Source: Azorinus chamasolen
Lineage: Eukaryota > Mollusca > Bivalvia > Cardiida > Solecurtidae
Length of the DNA: 64,000 nucleotides
NCBI GenBank assembly: GCA_963576725.1
Contig: OY755241.1
Location: 372,001 to 436,000 of the forward strand
Direction: 5' to 3'
This document shows, piece after piece, positions 1-10,917 of this stretch; the first letter of the stretch is position 1; each line of letters opens with the position of its first letter. The notes beneath the pieces are model-generated. The model had not been told where the DNA came from. It made no database searches and worked only from the letters and a program-made list of their open reading frames with translations. The position numbers and the translations under genes were made by a program.

Positions 1-160
1 ATTTGGTTCATCTTTGGTATACATATTAACTATTACAAGGGGGACCCATTTCACAAGGGTTGGTAACCCTAAAGTTAATTTTGCTGTTGTTATCTCCCCT
101 TTCTAACTTAGACTTCCACTACACCAAGCTGTGTCTTACAGACACAATTTTCTGGTATTT
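1..160 (+). repeat. Fragment of a dispersed repeat shared with 27087-27215
   Basis: These bases match 27087-27215 closely, including a shared stretch reading GGGGGACCCATTTCACAAGG. The copy at 27 kb ends in a GACAGCTCTTGTT terminus typical of the pearl-like group, so this is probably the inner part of such an element cut by the window edge. No coding content was seen. Confidence 0.5.
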
Positions 161-177
161 AGGTCATTTGAGCTATG

Positions 178-1470
178 CTCAATGTGAGCTTTTGGGAGAC
201 TGAATGTCTGGTGTCTGTCATCCGCCATGTGTGAACAATAGTGTTTATACTCTAGAGGCCACAGTTTTGACCCAATCTTCCTCAAACTTGATCAGGATGT
301 AACTATGTCTTGATAATACCTCCATTACCTTCAAAAGCAGGTGAGATAGTCAAAAAGTAGGTCACTAGGTCAAATAAAGGTGAAATCTTGTTTACACTCA
401 AGAGGCCACCCTTTTGACTGAATCTTCCTCAAACTTGCCCAAATTTTTTTGTCTAGATGATTTTATGATTATCTCCAAAACTGATTGGGGCCAGGTCAAA
501 TCTAGGTCACAATGTCAAAAAGTAGGTCAAATCTTGTTTACTCTCTAAAGACCTCAATTTTGAACTAATCTTTCTGAAACTTGCTTAGGATGTTTGTCTT
601 ATTGTATATTGATCAACTTTGAATATGAGTGGACCTGGGTGAAAAAATAGGCCACTAGGTCAAATAAAGGTAAAATCTTGTTAACACTATAGAGGTCTCA
701 ATTGTGTCCCCATCGTTCGCAAACTTGCTTAGTATGTTTGACTTGATGATATCTGAATCAAGTTTGAATATGAGTGGGGTCGTGTAAGAAGAGTTACTAG
801 ATCAAATAAAAGATCTTTTTTACAATCTAGAGGACACAGTTTTGATCCAATCTCCCTCATACTTGTTCAGGATGTTTGTCTTGGTGATTTCTTATTTTTT
901 ATTTTACTATACAGCAAATACAGTAAAGTCTCACTTAGAAATTAGATCTTCTCCAAAACAAGTCGCCCAAGTTGAATGGTATTTAGTTGGAATTGCTGCC
1001 TGGTGACCCTTTTTTAAAAGTACTAAAACCATGATGATATCTGAAAAAACATGGCCGCAACAGGAGGTGTTTCAAATATATTGGCTGTCATGGTAACCTG
1101 GTGATGGCCTGTGATTGGTGAATTTTACATATTCCTCAATACCTAGCTGTTGTTCATTTCAAATTTTGGACATTCTGTAACAGATTCCGTTTCACTTGGG
1201 TCTTGTTTCCTTATTACGACTATAGCGAAAAATATCCTTCTCCAAAACTGTTGGTTCAGTTTGGATGATATTAGGTAGGAATAGTCATCTTATGACCATA
1301 CTGGGAAATGATTATGACTACCAAGCATTTTGAACAAACTGAATAATCTTCAGTTGAAAGAATTACTACTATGGCTTTCTTACCTTTATTTTCCGAAGAT
1401 GGTTATGACTACTTCATCTCCATCTAATGCAGGTGAGCGGTATAGGGCCATCATGGCCCTCTTGTTTATA
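178..1470 (+). mobile_element. Pearl-like tandem-repeat element, about 143-bp monomers
   Basis: The element opens with a GTGAGCTTTTGGGAG head and closes with GGCCATCATGGCCCTCTTGTTTA, the 3' terminus shared by several elements in this window. Between them degenerate monomers recur roughly every 143 bp, marked by AATCTTGTTTACACTC near 387, 531 and 673 and by GGTCACTAGGTCAAATA. The right part (900-1430) is more diverged. It is non-autonomous, with no ORF of note. The same monomer type returns at 46360-47028. Confidence 0.6.
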
Positions 1471-1615
1471 ATGACAAGATTCAGTCAAATTACATCTATT
1501 ATTTCATAAGCAAACAGAGCAGACCCTGATCAGAAGGCTCCTATAGGAGTTGTCTGATCTGGGTCTAGCTTCTGACTGTTTGCAAAGCAATAGAAAGGAA
1601 TAAAGGATTAATGGT
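1471..1615. mobile_element. Fam A MITE fragment
   Basis: It contains GCAAACAGAGCAGACCCTGATCAG followed by the inverted arm GTCTGATCTGGGTCTA, the palindromic core of Fam A. The outer ends are worn, so only the core and one flank are recognisable. Confidence 0.6.
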
Positions 1616-1733
1616 GGATAGAAGTAATGCAGAAAACTCAAGTAGGAGCTTACCGCATAACACATATCTCCTGCTTTAAGCTACCACCTGTTTTAAAAAT
1701 CCAGAGCTATATTTCTTTTGAGTGATCGTTTAA

Positions 1734-1964
1734 CTAATTTCCTCCAAGATTTTTAGACCCAACCTCTTTGAAATAATCTACCAAAAAGGAGCATTAACTA
1801 TAGAAAATGAGAATTTTAAAAGTGCGTAATTTTGAAACAATTGAAACCATTGTGATAAATAGAGCATTTGCTTCTATGGAGCATGTATAGACTCTATTTA
1901 TCACAGTGGTTTCAGCAAATGAGTTTTACAGAGACGCAAAAATGCGTCAGTAGGAGAGAATGGG
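1734..1964. mobile_element. Fam B palindromic MITE, complete, TTAA on both sides
   Basis: TTAA at 1730-1733 and at 1965-1968 bracket the element. Inside, GTGATAAATAGAGCATTTGC and its inverted arm CTCTATTTATCACAGTGG form the central palindrome. TTAA target duplication is the hallmark of piggyBac-type transposition (established for that superfamily). This copy is one of several here with both TTAA sites intact. Confidence 0.75.
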
Positions 1965-1968
1965 TTAA

Positions 1969-3060
1969 CAAGATTTTACTGTACCGAAGTTCGATACACC
2001 AATTCTTTTTTATGTCAGGACATTTCAGTTATTACACATACTGGGTTATTTTATGTATACACCAAGAAATTTCACAGTGAATTGTGTTGCTTATGTTCAA
2101 CAATTATCATTTACCCTTTCCTTGTTCTATGTTCACTTCAAATTTCAATATCTACTGAATATTCATGGACGTAATTATAAGTTATAACAAAATATGGAAT
2201 TCAGCATGCCCATTCAAGTACTGCAGTACGTATTTCATGTATAAAATGCATGCTGCACATACAGTTCCTTAATCCCATACGTGAATTGCACGTACAAAAA
2301 CAATGTGTCCATTCACATACAGAATTGATAGATCTAACTTGGAGAGATTGTCATCAAAAAATAAAGGAAATACATCAGGATAGTGTTTGAAAACAACAGC
2401 TTTCTGTATTAAATGACATTTCAAGCCGTCTCATGAATAATGTCAACAATGATATTTGCACTTCCGAGCAGGTGTAAAGCATTGACGCGGAAGACAGGGC
2501 GGAAGGTGGCACGGCACACAGTACTCGTAATTTATACTATCCATTGAAAATCACGTCTGCAAAATTATGTCGCCACAGTCAAATTCTCTCAAGTTTGGGA
2601 AAAAAATATGAAAAAGCAGGTCAACCTTTGATACTTCCAATATCCTGTTCCAAATAGGAATTGGAAAAAATGTATTATGGTGGACAGAGCTTTTGCTGTT
2701 TAATCACGGTATTGTAACGTTACATAGTTCATGAATGAGGTGTCCCATCATACATTCAAACGTAATTAAATTCTCTTGATACGATCCAATTTATCTGGCG
2801 ATAATGAAGCCATTTTATAATATGAATACTTGTTTGAACAAAATGAGTGATGCCCTTTTACATAAGTGCAAAGTAGGTCAAGGTTGCAGAACTAATCGCT
2901 GGATTTATTCAAATTGGACATAAAGTAAAATTTCTGTGTACCCTCTACTAATGAGACCAGACCAGGGGGTACGTGTATCCCTGAATGAAAATCCAGTGGG
3001 CATTTTGATTGAAGGTGGAACATTGTAATAAATTTAGGAAGTAAAGAAATTAAATTTTAA
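1969..3060. other. No gene or recognised repeat
   Basis: AT-rich sequence without a credible exon, RNA gene or terminal repeat that I can support. The only open frames are short and lack codon-like structure. Confidence 0.5.
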
Positions 3061-3190
3061 TAAATTTTTCAAATTTCATCAGCAGACCAGAGCAGACCCA
3101 GGTCCTATATAGTACGTAGCCATCTGATCTGGATCTACTCTGGTTGCAAATGCATTGAAAAATGTTTATATGAAGGAAAGGATTGAAAAG
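3061..3190. mobile_element. Fam A MITE fragment
   Basis: Recognised from AGAGCAGACCCAGG and the inverted arm CCATCTGATCTGGATCTACTC, followed by the typical TATGAAGGAAAGG tail. Outer ends are incomplete. Confidence 0.5.
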
Positions 3191-3232
3191 TACTCATTTG
3201 CAATGAAGATAATGGTTATTCTGCCATTTTAA

Positions 3233-3449
3233 CCCATTCCCTGATAGGCTGTTTTTAGATCCAATCTCTTTGAATAAATTTACCCAAAAGATGCATTTTA
3301 GGAGAGTTTTAGGATAGTGTCGTTTTGAAACCTTTGTGATAAACAAAGCAATGCTCCTGTAAAGCATTAATGCTCTATTTATCACAATGGTTTCAAAAAG
3401 TGACTTACAGAGGCGTAGAAACTAGAAAGATGTATTTATGGAGGAGGAG
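3233..3449. mobile_element. Fam B palindromic MITE, TTAA on both sides
   Basis: TTAA at 3229-3232 and 3450-3453 bound the copy. It starts CCCATTCCCTGATAGG and has the Fam B central palindrome (GTGATAAACAAAGCA... TGCTCTATTTATCACAATGG). The core is slightly mutated relative to 41471-41674. Confidence 0.75.
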
Positions 3450-3644
3450 TTAACTGTATTTGAATTCTTGTTAATTCTACAATAATTGAAATTTTTTACA
3501 ATATTTGTTGTATACATGTAATAACGAAAATATAAGCACTTATCTCAGATCAATAGATAAAGGGGAATGTTCAAATACAGTAAAACCTCTCTATAACGGC
3601 CACTAAATTGGAATTCAGGTAGAGAAGAAGTTAGATATACTTTT

Positions 3645-3795
3645 AGCCCTTTTCTCCATTAATACGCCTTTCTACGCCTCTATAAAATTCACTTCTTGAA
3701 ACCATTATGATAGAGCATTTGCACCATAGGAGCAAATGCTCTATTTATCACAAATGGTTTCAAAACTAAACAATTCTAACATTTTCCTTTTTATA
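3645..3795. mobile_element. Fam B MITE fragment
   Basis: The central palindrome GAGCATTTGCACCATAGGAGCAAATGCTC with flanking ATTTATCACAAATGG is clear; the 3' end is cut where a pearl-like element begins. Confidence 0.65.
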
Positions 3796-4440
3796 CCCCT
3801 GTTTGAAAAAGCAGGACGTATTACGGAATGGCGCTGTCTGTCTGTCTGTCCATCTGTCAGTCTGTCTTTAACATCTCTAACCTAAGTTCGGCTTGGTGAA
3901 TCCTTCCAAAATTTAATCACAATGTTTATCTGCACATGCTACAGCAGCATGCCTAGTCCCTGGACGTATATCCAAGGTCAAGGTCACACAATGTTAACCC
4001 GTCTGTCTGTAACGTCTCTAACTCAGGTTCTGCCTGGCGAATCCTTCACCACAATGTTTATCTGGACATGCTACAGTAGCATGGGTAATTCCCGGTACGT
4101 TTATCTAAGTTCAAGGTCGCACAATTGGGCTTAGAATTTGAGTTTAGCATTTGCCTTAAGCAAAAATGTTAACCTCAATTTATGTGGAACACATGTTTGT
4201 AAGTCCATTTATTTACATAACCATTTGCGATAAAGCTTTGAAACTTGAAACACTTGTTTACCATCACAACCATCACCAGTAGGCAAAAGTACATAACTCT
4301 GTCAAGCATTTCGACAGAATTATGCCCCTTTTAACTTAAAATTTTGGTTAAGGTTTTTGCTAAAATCCACTTTACATAACCCTTTGAGATAAAGCTTTGA
4401 AACTTTTAACACTTGTTCACCATCACAAGCTTCACCTGTA
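3796..4440 (+). mobile_element. Pearl-like element, CCTGTTTGAAAAAGCAGG head
   Basis: It begins TATACC followed by a short hairpin (CCTGTTTG...GCAGG), then GTCTGTCTGTCTGTC, then repeated units with CTCTAACTCAGGTTC and GCCCCTTTTAACTTAAAATT. A relative lies at 47660-48010 with the hairpin CCGTTTGAAAAAACGG, and loose units lie at 26520-26760. No 3' CTCTTGTT end is visible, so the copy is truncated. Confidence 0.6.
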
Positions 4441-4491
4441 GGCAAGACAGAAGCTGCCATCTGTCTTAAAGACCGATATTAATATATAGAG

Positions 4492-4627
4492 AATAATAGG
4501 TTAGTGCCGTAGATGGGACGCTTTATCCGACGAGGGGAGAAAACGTTGAGGCGAGGCTTGCCGAGCCTCAACTGTTTTCTCTCCGAGTCGGATAAAGACG
4601 TCCCATCTACGGCACTAACCTATTATT
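4492..4627. repeat. Near-perfect 136-bp inverted repeat (hairpin)
   Basis: AATAATAGGTTAGTGCCG at the left is mirrored by CGGCACTAACCTATTATT at the right, and pairing continues inward through TTTATCCGAC/GTCGGATAAA and AGAAAAC.GTTGAGG/CCTCAACTGTTTTCT. The arms are about 60 nt with a tiny loop, so this could extrude as a cruciform or be the relic of a foldback element. Confidence 0.8.
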
Positions 4628-4630
4628 CGA

Positions 4631-5499
4631 TTTATCCAGTCAATATAGTTAAGTGTCTTTTTATAGACTCATAACACTCTTGAAATAATTTACATTGAAA
4701 ATGCAGTTTTTCGATCAATGGATCCCTCCCTTTTCACTTCCATTTAGACGTAAATAGATCTAATGATCTACCGCAGAGGAATATAGTTTCGATACCTGTA
4801 TTACTAGAAGGGAAACGTGGTTGAATTTTTAAAAATAAGATGATTTGAATCGAGGGTCGATAAGTTATTTCAAACAGACATCTATATTCTTTGGTCAAAT
4901 TCGAGTTACGTAGTCTCGGTTTCTATTTTTAGATTCTACCTAACGTCACTCAGAAATCGATGGAACTGAACAGGCTATATTTAGGTTTATGACTATCACC
5001 GCCCCTGTAAGAGTTTATCAATCAAATAATCATGAGAGTGAAAAGAAAACATATACTATTTATCTGTCAATCTTTGCTTCCAGGTTTGATTTTATCAAAA
5101 ACGGGGTTTGCCAGCGGTGGATTAAATTAATAAAAGTGATAAATCAACGTCATTTTGTATGTGGCCTCAGTGGCGTAATCGGTAAGGGCGACGTCTCTAG
5201 AGAGATTAGAATTAGTTTTTGTAGGATCAGGCGCGGGTTGGAATCCAGCTGTAGCCAATTATTTTTATTTTTTCTCATTCAAATAATTCTTCTGGTGACC
5301 AAATAGATCTGTTAGATCTATTCCATCAACATGTTTATGAATATTTACAGAAAACTAAAATAGTTCCATGGTTATAGAATCATTACGCCTATCTACTAAC
5401 CTAATAAACCTTCCACTACCGGAAGTAACCTAATAAACCTAAGTTTATTTGCAACCCCTTTATTATGTCACTAGAGAAGCCTGGTGACTGGATAAATAT
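4631..5499. mobile_element. Possible DNA element with short TIRs
   Basis: ATTTATCCAGTCA at the left is inverted as TGACTGGATAAAT at the right. The interior has no transposase ORF. Target duplication is not clear. It may form one composite unit with the hairpin immediately to its left. Confidence 0.35.
5159..5257 (+). pseudogene. tRNA-like sequence (degenerate or SINE-derived)
   Basis: TGGCGTAATCGG resembles a pol III A box and GGGTTGGAATCC a B box with the invariant C changed to G. The distance between them is longer than in a mature tRNA, which would need an intron or indicates decay. A functional tRNA is unlikely. No SINE body or A-rich tail is evident. Confidence 0.4.
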
Positions 5500-5663
5500 T
5501 TATATCATGTCCGATATAGAGGGGTTCTATTGTAAGTGCTGTGGATTGCAGATGAAAATGAACATGTGATGATGGATGTTCTCCTTGCATATACAGGTGT
5601 AAGTTGTATTGTATAAGCTGCATAATTCAAATAATACAATCAAATTTTGTCTTCTGATTGCAG

Positions 5664-5703
5664 ATGGCGAACAGAAACGACTATGTCTTGGAAGATTGGG
5701 AAG
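5664..5703 (+). CDS. Exon 1 (first coding) of unrecognised 500-aa protein
   Basis: A strong acceptor (TTTTGTCTTCTGATTGCAG) is followed immediately by ATGGCGAAC. Thirteen codons (MANRNDYVLEDWE) plus one base run to a donor, G|GTAATT. The one left-over base joins the TG that opens exon 2 to give Val14. Because the ATG sits exactly at the acceptor, an upstream exon, either untranslated or coding, must exist outside what I can identify. Being very short, this exon is the least certain part of the model. Confidence 0.55.
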
Positions 5704-5936
5704 GTAATTTATATTATTGTTTCTTAATTATTTTGTTGTTGGTTTTTGATGTTCAAGAAGGGGGAGGGGAGGGGAGTATCTGAAGGGAACTGGGAACAAA
5801 ATTACCAACAATAAGCTAAATCAAATCAATAACAATTGTTATTAGTTTCTATCATTCTAGTGAGAAACCTGATTATATGGTGTAATATTGTCATTTATGT
5901 AATAATGTATTACTTTGTAAATTTTCATTAACCCTT
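5704..5936. other. Intron 1 start; nothing recognised
   Basis: No repeat or regulatory signal could be supported apart from a purine-rich GGGGGAGGGGAGGGG run near 5760. Confidence 0.4.
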
Positions 5937-6290
5937 TCCTCCATAAATACACCTTTCTACATGGCCCTGCCCAAGGGCTTATCAGTTTTTCATAGGAAAA
6001 TCTTTAGAAATCTTCTGAAACTGTAATGCCTAGACCTTAGATGTTTGTTATGTAGCATGGTCTAATGGTAGATGTTTGTTATGTAGCATGGTCTAATGGT
6101 CCTCTACAAAAATTATTCAAATCATAACCTCTTGGTCGAAAATGGCCCCACCCTAGGGTTTATCAGTTTTACATAGTCCTTTAAAAATCTTGCTGCTTTG
6201 CCGTGTTGTTCCCTACCAAGGTTGTACAAATGATGACTACTGGGTCAACCGAGTTGTCTCAGGTGAGCGCTTCAGGGCCTCATGGCCCGC
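5937..6290 (+). mobile_element. Truncated pearl-like element, 155-bp monomer type
   Basis: It contains GGGCTTATCAGTTTTTCATAGG, a duplicated TAGATGTTTGTTATGTAGCATGG and the 3' terminus GTGAGCGCTTCAGGGCCTCATGGCCC, all as in the full element at 6466-7949. The 5' hairpin head is missing. A Fam A-like end (AACCCTTTCCTCCATAAATAC) precedes it. Confidence 0.6.
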
Positions 6291-7976
6291 TTTAAATAAA
6301 TCTACGGAAAAGGAGTAGTAACTAGAGAAAAGGATAATTTTAGAATTTTGTAGTTTGAAACCATTGTAATAAATAGAACATTTGCTCCTATATAAGAGCA
6401 AATGCTCTATTTATCACAATGGTTTCATAAAGTGACTTTTACAGAGGTGAAGACAGGCGTATATTTTTAGCTCACCTGAGCCAAAGGCTCAGGATGAGCT
6501 ATTGTGACCGCTATTTGTCCGGCGTCCGGCGTCCGTCCGTCGTCCGGTGTCCGTCCACATTTTCAAACGACATCTCCTCTGAAACTGCTGACCCGATTTT
6601 AACCAAATTTTGTCAGAAGCATCAGTGGCTAGGGGGAACGAAACGTTGTTCACATTATGACTCCCGGGCCAAAAATGGCCCCGCCCAAGGGCTTATCAGT
6701 TTTTCATAGGAAAATCTTTAAAAATCTTCTTCTCTCAAACTGTAAGGCCTAGACCTTTGATATTTGGCATGTAGCATGATCTAATGGTCCTCTACAAAAA
6801 TTGTTCAAATTATGACCCCCGGGCCAAAAATGGCCCCGCCCAAGGGCTTATCAGTTTTTCATAGGAAAATCTTTAAAAATCTTCTTCTCTGAAACTGTAA
6901 GGCCTAGATCTTTGATATTTGGCATGTAGCATGATCTTATGGTTCTCTACAAAGATTGTTCAAATTATGACCCCCGGGCCAAAAATGGCCCCGCCCAATG
7001 GCTTATCAGTTTTTCATAGGAAAATCTTTAAAAATCTTCTTCTCTGAAACTGTAAGGCCTAGACCTTTGATATTTGGCATGTAGCATGATCTAATAGTCC
7101 TCTACAAAGATTGTTCAAATTATGACCCCCGGGCCAAAAATGGCCCAGCCCAAGGGCTTATCAGTTTTTCATTGGAAAATCTTTAAAAATCTTCTTCTCT
7201 GAAACTGTAAGGCCTAGACCTTTGATATTTGGCATGTGGCATGATCCGGTGGTCCTCTACAAAAACTGTTCAAATTATGACCCCCGGGCCAAAAATGGCC
7301 CCGCCCAAGGGCTTATCAGTTTTTCATAGGAACATCTTTAAAAATCTTCTTCTCTGAAACTGTAAGGCCTAGACCTTTGATATTTGGCATGTAGCATGAT
7401 CTAATTGTCCTCTACAAATATTGTTCAAATTATGACCCCCTGGCCAAAAATGGCCCCGCCAAAGGGCTTATCAGTTTTTCATAGGAAACTCTTTAACATT
7501 CTTCTTCTCTGAAACTGTAAGGCCTAGACCTTTGATAGTTGGTATGTAGCATGATCTAATGGTCCTCTACAAAGATTGTTCATATTATGACCACGGGCCA
7601 AAAATGGCCCCGCCCAAGGGCATATCAGTTTTTCATAGGAAAATCTTTAAAAATCTTCTTCTCTGAAACTGTAAGGCCTAGACCTTTGATATTTGGCATG
7701 TAGCTTTGGCTTGTGGTCCTCTGCCAAGATTGTTCAACTTACGACCATGACCTCTAGGCGAAACTTGGCCCTGGCTTATCAGTTTTCATGGGAAAACTAT
7801 ATCATTTTTCTCTGAAACCATAAGGCTTAGACCTTTAATTAAAGGCATACTGCTTTGCCTTGTGGTTCTCTACCAAGGTTGTACAAATGATGGCCCCGTC
7901 CCTGGGGTATCTCAGGTGAGCGCTTCAGAGCCTCATGGCCCTCTTGTTTATGGAAGGAAGGGTTAATCCTTTCCTT
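6291..7976. mobile_element. Fam B MITE split by a pearl-like element
   Basis: The left part (6291-6465) carries the GAGCAAATGCTC palindrome. The right end resumes at 7950 as ATGGAAGGAAGGG before TTAA at 7973-7976. Compared with the intact copy at 3233-3449, where GTATTTATGGAGG is continuous, the interrupting element sits between the T-run and ATGG. The far-left end of this MITE is lost. Confidence 0.6.
6466..7949 (+). mobile_element. Pearl-like element with seven 155-bp monomers
   Basis: The head TTAGCTCACCTGAGCCAAAGGCTCAGG forms a small hairpin and is followed by GTCCGGCGTCCGTCCG. Monomers recur with exact 155-bp spacing: the GGGCCAAAAATGGCCC marker is at 6666, 6821, 6976, 7131, 7286, 7441 and 7595. 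The 3' terminus is CATGGCCCTCTTGTTTA. No protein is encoded; monomers are highly alike, suggesting recent amplification or gene conversion. The architecture fits pearl/DTC84-like, Helentron-associated elements of bivalves. Confidence 0.75.
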
Positions 7977-8165
7977 CAGATGGATTCTGTAGGAGCAGTC
8001 GGATCAGGGTCTTCTCTGTTTGTTTTTGAAATTATATAGATCTGATCCTACAGATTTTGTTCAAGCTAACAATTCCTTTTTAAATTTTTACCTTATAAAG
8101 ATTCATTTATTAATGAGTATTCATGAAGGCATTAATTCATGCAAAAATTATTAGCGAAAGGGTTA
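7977..8165. mobile_element. Fam A MITE fragment
   Basis: One arm (GTCGGATCAGGGTCTTCTCTGTTTG) plus the AGATCTGATCCTACAG and ATGAGTATTCATGA segments typical of Fam A are present; the opposite core arm is lost. Confidence 0.5.
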
Positions 8166-8268
8166 GATTAAACATTTGTGAATATCGTGTTATTTCTGAT
8201 GTTTATGCCCCCAAAGCTAGGTATTGCAACTATTTGTCATTGACAAAATATTCATATGCATTTGCAAA

Positions 8269-9353
8269 TACTGTAAAACAGCGGTAATCTGAGGAGTGAT
8301 TTTCCGAGTATATGGTCAAATGTAAGGGAATTTGTATGGTCCGGACAGGAAATCTTTTATTTTCATACAACCATATACAGTGTAATCCAAGTCTCGATAG
8401 TCCGATTTTTCGAGCATGTGCCCCTGTCCGTTTAAACAATTGCTTCATTAAATTACCTGCCAAATCCAACCATGCCTCATGGACACTTCGAAGTCAATTT
8501 ATCACACCTCATTAACTGATGTATTGCGATAATAAGTGCTCCCAATCAATTAGAGGCAGTGCTGTTTGTTTCGCAACTGAGTGTGAATAACACCGGCTCC
8601 AACATTATTAGTAAGTAGGCGGTAATTTATGACTTCAACCTGTATCATAATGCATCAAATCTTTCCTTATTTAACTGATAGCGGTAAACACCATTCATAG
8701 CTGCTACCGAAGTTTCACTATACAACGGACGCTTTACAATAAACCCAAAATTTGTTTCAAACCATTAGACATAGAACAGTTGTAACTTATATCCTTATAC
8801 TAATGAATTTTATTTTCCATCGTCGACATTTCATTTAATTATGGATGTTAACAAACAACATCGTTTCGCTCCCATGTTGTTTTATGAAAAAAAAATCAGG
8901 GCAAGTTGATAAATTAATTAATAATCAGAACACTCGGCTTTGTTCATCTGAAATACTCTAAAAAGAATGTTAACCTATCAAAGCAAGCGTCTGGTTGAGC
9001 GAGACTCTAAAAATGCGCAAACATATCAGAGACATTCTGTTGACAAAAAGCACATGTATGTGTATACACTATTCAATAGATTTGACACGTTACGCATATG
9101 AATCCACAAAGTATGCAGGCCTGGAAAATTTCACTCGACCGCTCGCCATGATGAGTAACGAACTTTCTTGCAGGACAAGTAGAATTTCAGAAATTTAAAA
9201 AATGAATTAAATTAAAATAAGACAAAAGTAGCTGGCAGGACGAATAAAGTTTTAGGATTTTTCCAGCCTTGGATACTATGATTTCTTGGATAGCGGTAAT
9301 CGGAGCATTTTCTCAGTTCCCAACAGTCCTGGGATTATCGCCATTTTACTGTA
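8269..9353. mobile_element. Possible TA-flanked DNA element, ~1.08 kb
   Basis: The left end TACTGTAAAACAGCGGTAAT is approximately mirrored by ATTATCGCCATTTTACTGTA at the right. Inside is another terminal-looking motif, TACAGTGTAATCCAAGTCTC (8378), hinting at a nested or composite element. No transposase frame is visible. Confidence 0.4.
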
Positions 9354-9944
9354 GAATAGACCCAGATCATACAACCCCTGCAACAGCTGGCTGGTGTCTA
9401 CAGATCTGTTAGACATTGTATCTGTGATATATTGGCTTCTTTCAATAGTAACTTTAAAAAAGCACTATATGTAAACTGAAGAAACGCGTGTTGGTTTCAG
9501 GTCGTCAACTGGAAATTCAGACTATTGAAATGTTGCTGATAGGTTAGCGATACACATAAATTATTATAATTATGAATTGTTATTGATTCTCTTTGAAAAG
9601 GAAATTTTGATATAATTTTCAGTATTATTTGTTTAATTGATCACATGAACAACATCTTCAGTTATTTGATTGCATCACGACTGCCATATGAGCCTAAAAG
9701 TAAATACTGTAGGTTTAATCTATAGTGCAATTCCTTAACATTGGCATATATTCCACTTGCCTGGACTGGTACCCATTCTATGGTATTGCCTATACTGAAT
9801 AGAAGGGAAATATATGCCCTGTTGTGCATGCACATTTCATTTAAGTGCAGACATCAAAATTAAATGTAATGCCAAATGAAGCTTAGACATAAAGCTTTAG
9901 TTTTAGTTCTGTGTTTAGTACTGTTTACTATTATGACAAGTTTC
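9354..9944. other. No gene or recognised repeat
   Basis: AT-rich intronic sequence. Nothing could be assigned. Confidence 0.4.
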
Positions 9945-10771
9945 TTTATTATACTGCAAAGTAAAATCCTCGATTTTGATTGGTCAATTAGCCATGTATA
10001 AAAGCCGTGTATCCCTCTAAATTCTGATGTATATACGGAGTCATGAGCAACAATGGAATTTCCCCCGTCAAGGGCCTCACTTCATTGCTACAATAAATTA
10101 AAAATGGCCGACCAGCTTTACTTCGTCGATTCGATCCAAACAACCGCTCTCAAACGAAATAACAAGAGTTTGGGGCGAAACAAAGTTATCCATTGAGAAA
10201 GATTTTTGCTATAGTTGTTGTATAACAATGCAAATGAACCCGATACGTGGCGAAGGTCCTATTCTGCTCTGATGCTGAAATTGTTGTCAAAGTGATTGTG
10301 CAAGTACTGATTAGGCCCTAAACCCCCGCTTTTACAAAGACAATCCACACCCAATTCGATTCAGATTTTATTTATGCACATGCACAGTAAACGTACCTGT
10401 AAATTGCAGTATAGCCGCTCCTTCCAACTCCCATTTTTGAATATTATAAAACCGTCACTTTGACGTCATCCAAATGACGTCGGATTAGCGCCAATCACTC
10501 TATAAAGTTTAACTGTTCTCATGCTGAAAAATAGTGTCTGCTTAACCGCTGATATGCTGGAAGTTTTACTAACGTCTGATTCTTTCAATCCTTTGAGAAA
10601 CTAATGCACTTGGAAGACCCCTTTCTATCCACAAATGTAATGAGCTGGCTATTATACATATATTATAAGCCCTTACCTTACAGTATGAGGCCCCTGAGGG
10701 GAAGCAAAACGATGCCTAAATTAACAACGCTTATTAACTGCTACAAATATTAAACTTTGCAGTATAATAAA
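9945..10771. mobile_element. DNA element with perfect 18-bp TIRs
   Basis: TTTATTATACTGCAAAGT at 9945-9962 is the exact reverse complement of 10754-10771. The 827-bp unit carries no ORF of note and is presumably non-autonomous. A target duplication is not obvious. Confidence 0.6.
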
Positions 10772-10774
10772 ATC

Positions 10775-10917
10775 GTTATACAGATCATTGGCGGGATATC
10801 TGACTTTTCATTCCCTGCTGAGGAAAATACATGTAGCCCTCGCCTAACGGCTCGGGCAACATGAATTTCCTCAGCAGGAAACAAAAAGTCAGATACCCCG
10901 CCAATGATCTGTATAAC
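10775..10917. repeat. 143-bp palindrome
   Basis: GTTATACAGATCATTGGCGGG at the left is inverted as CCGCCAATGATCTGTATAAC at the right, with pairing continuing through TCTGACTTTT/AAAAAGTCAGA and CCTGCTGAGGAAA/TTTCCTCAGCAGG. Arms are about 58 nt. It abuts the TIR element on its left. Confidence 0.75.

Larger units (their letters stand above)
3576..5532. mobile_element. Fam C MITE broken up by nested insertions (probable)
   Basis: The left end CAGTAAAACCTCTCTATAACGG lies at 3578 and a Fam C right half (GCTGCCATCTGTCTTAAAGACCGATATT) at 4451-4480, with a right terminus GTCCGATATAGAGGGGTTCTA near 5508-5530. Between these lie a Fam B fragment, a pearl-like element, a hairpin and a TIR element. That all the pieces belong to one original Fam C copy is inference from their order and orientation. 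Confidence 0.45.

Noticed and set aside
5159..5257. Functional tRNA gene
   Set aside because: The B box has a changed invariant base and the spacing and acceptor pairing do not fit a mature tRNA.
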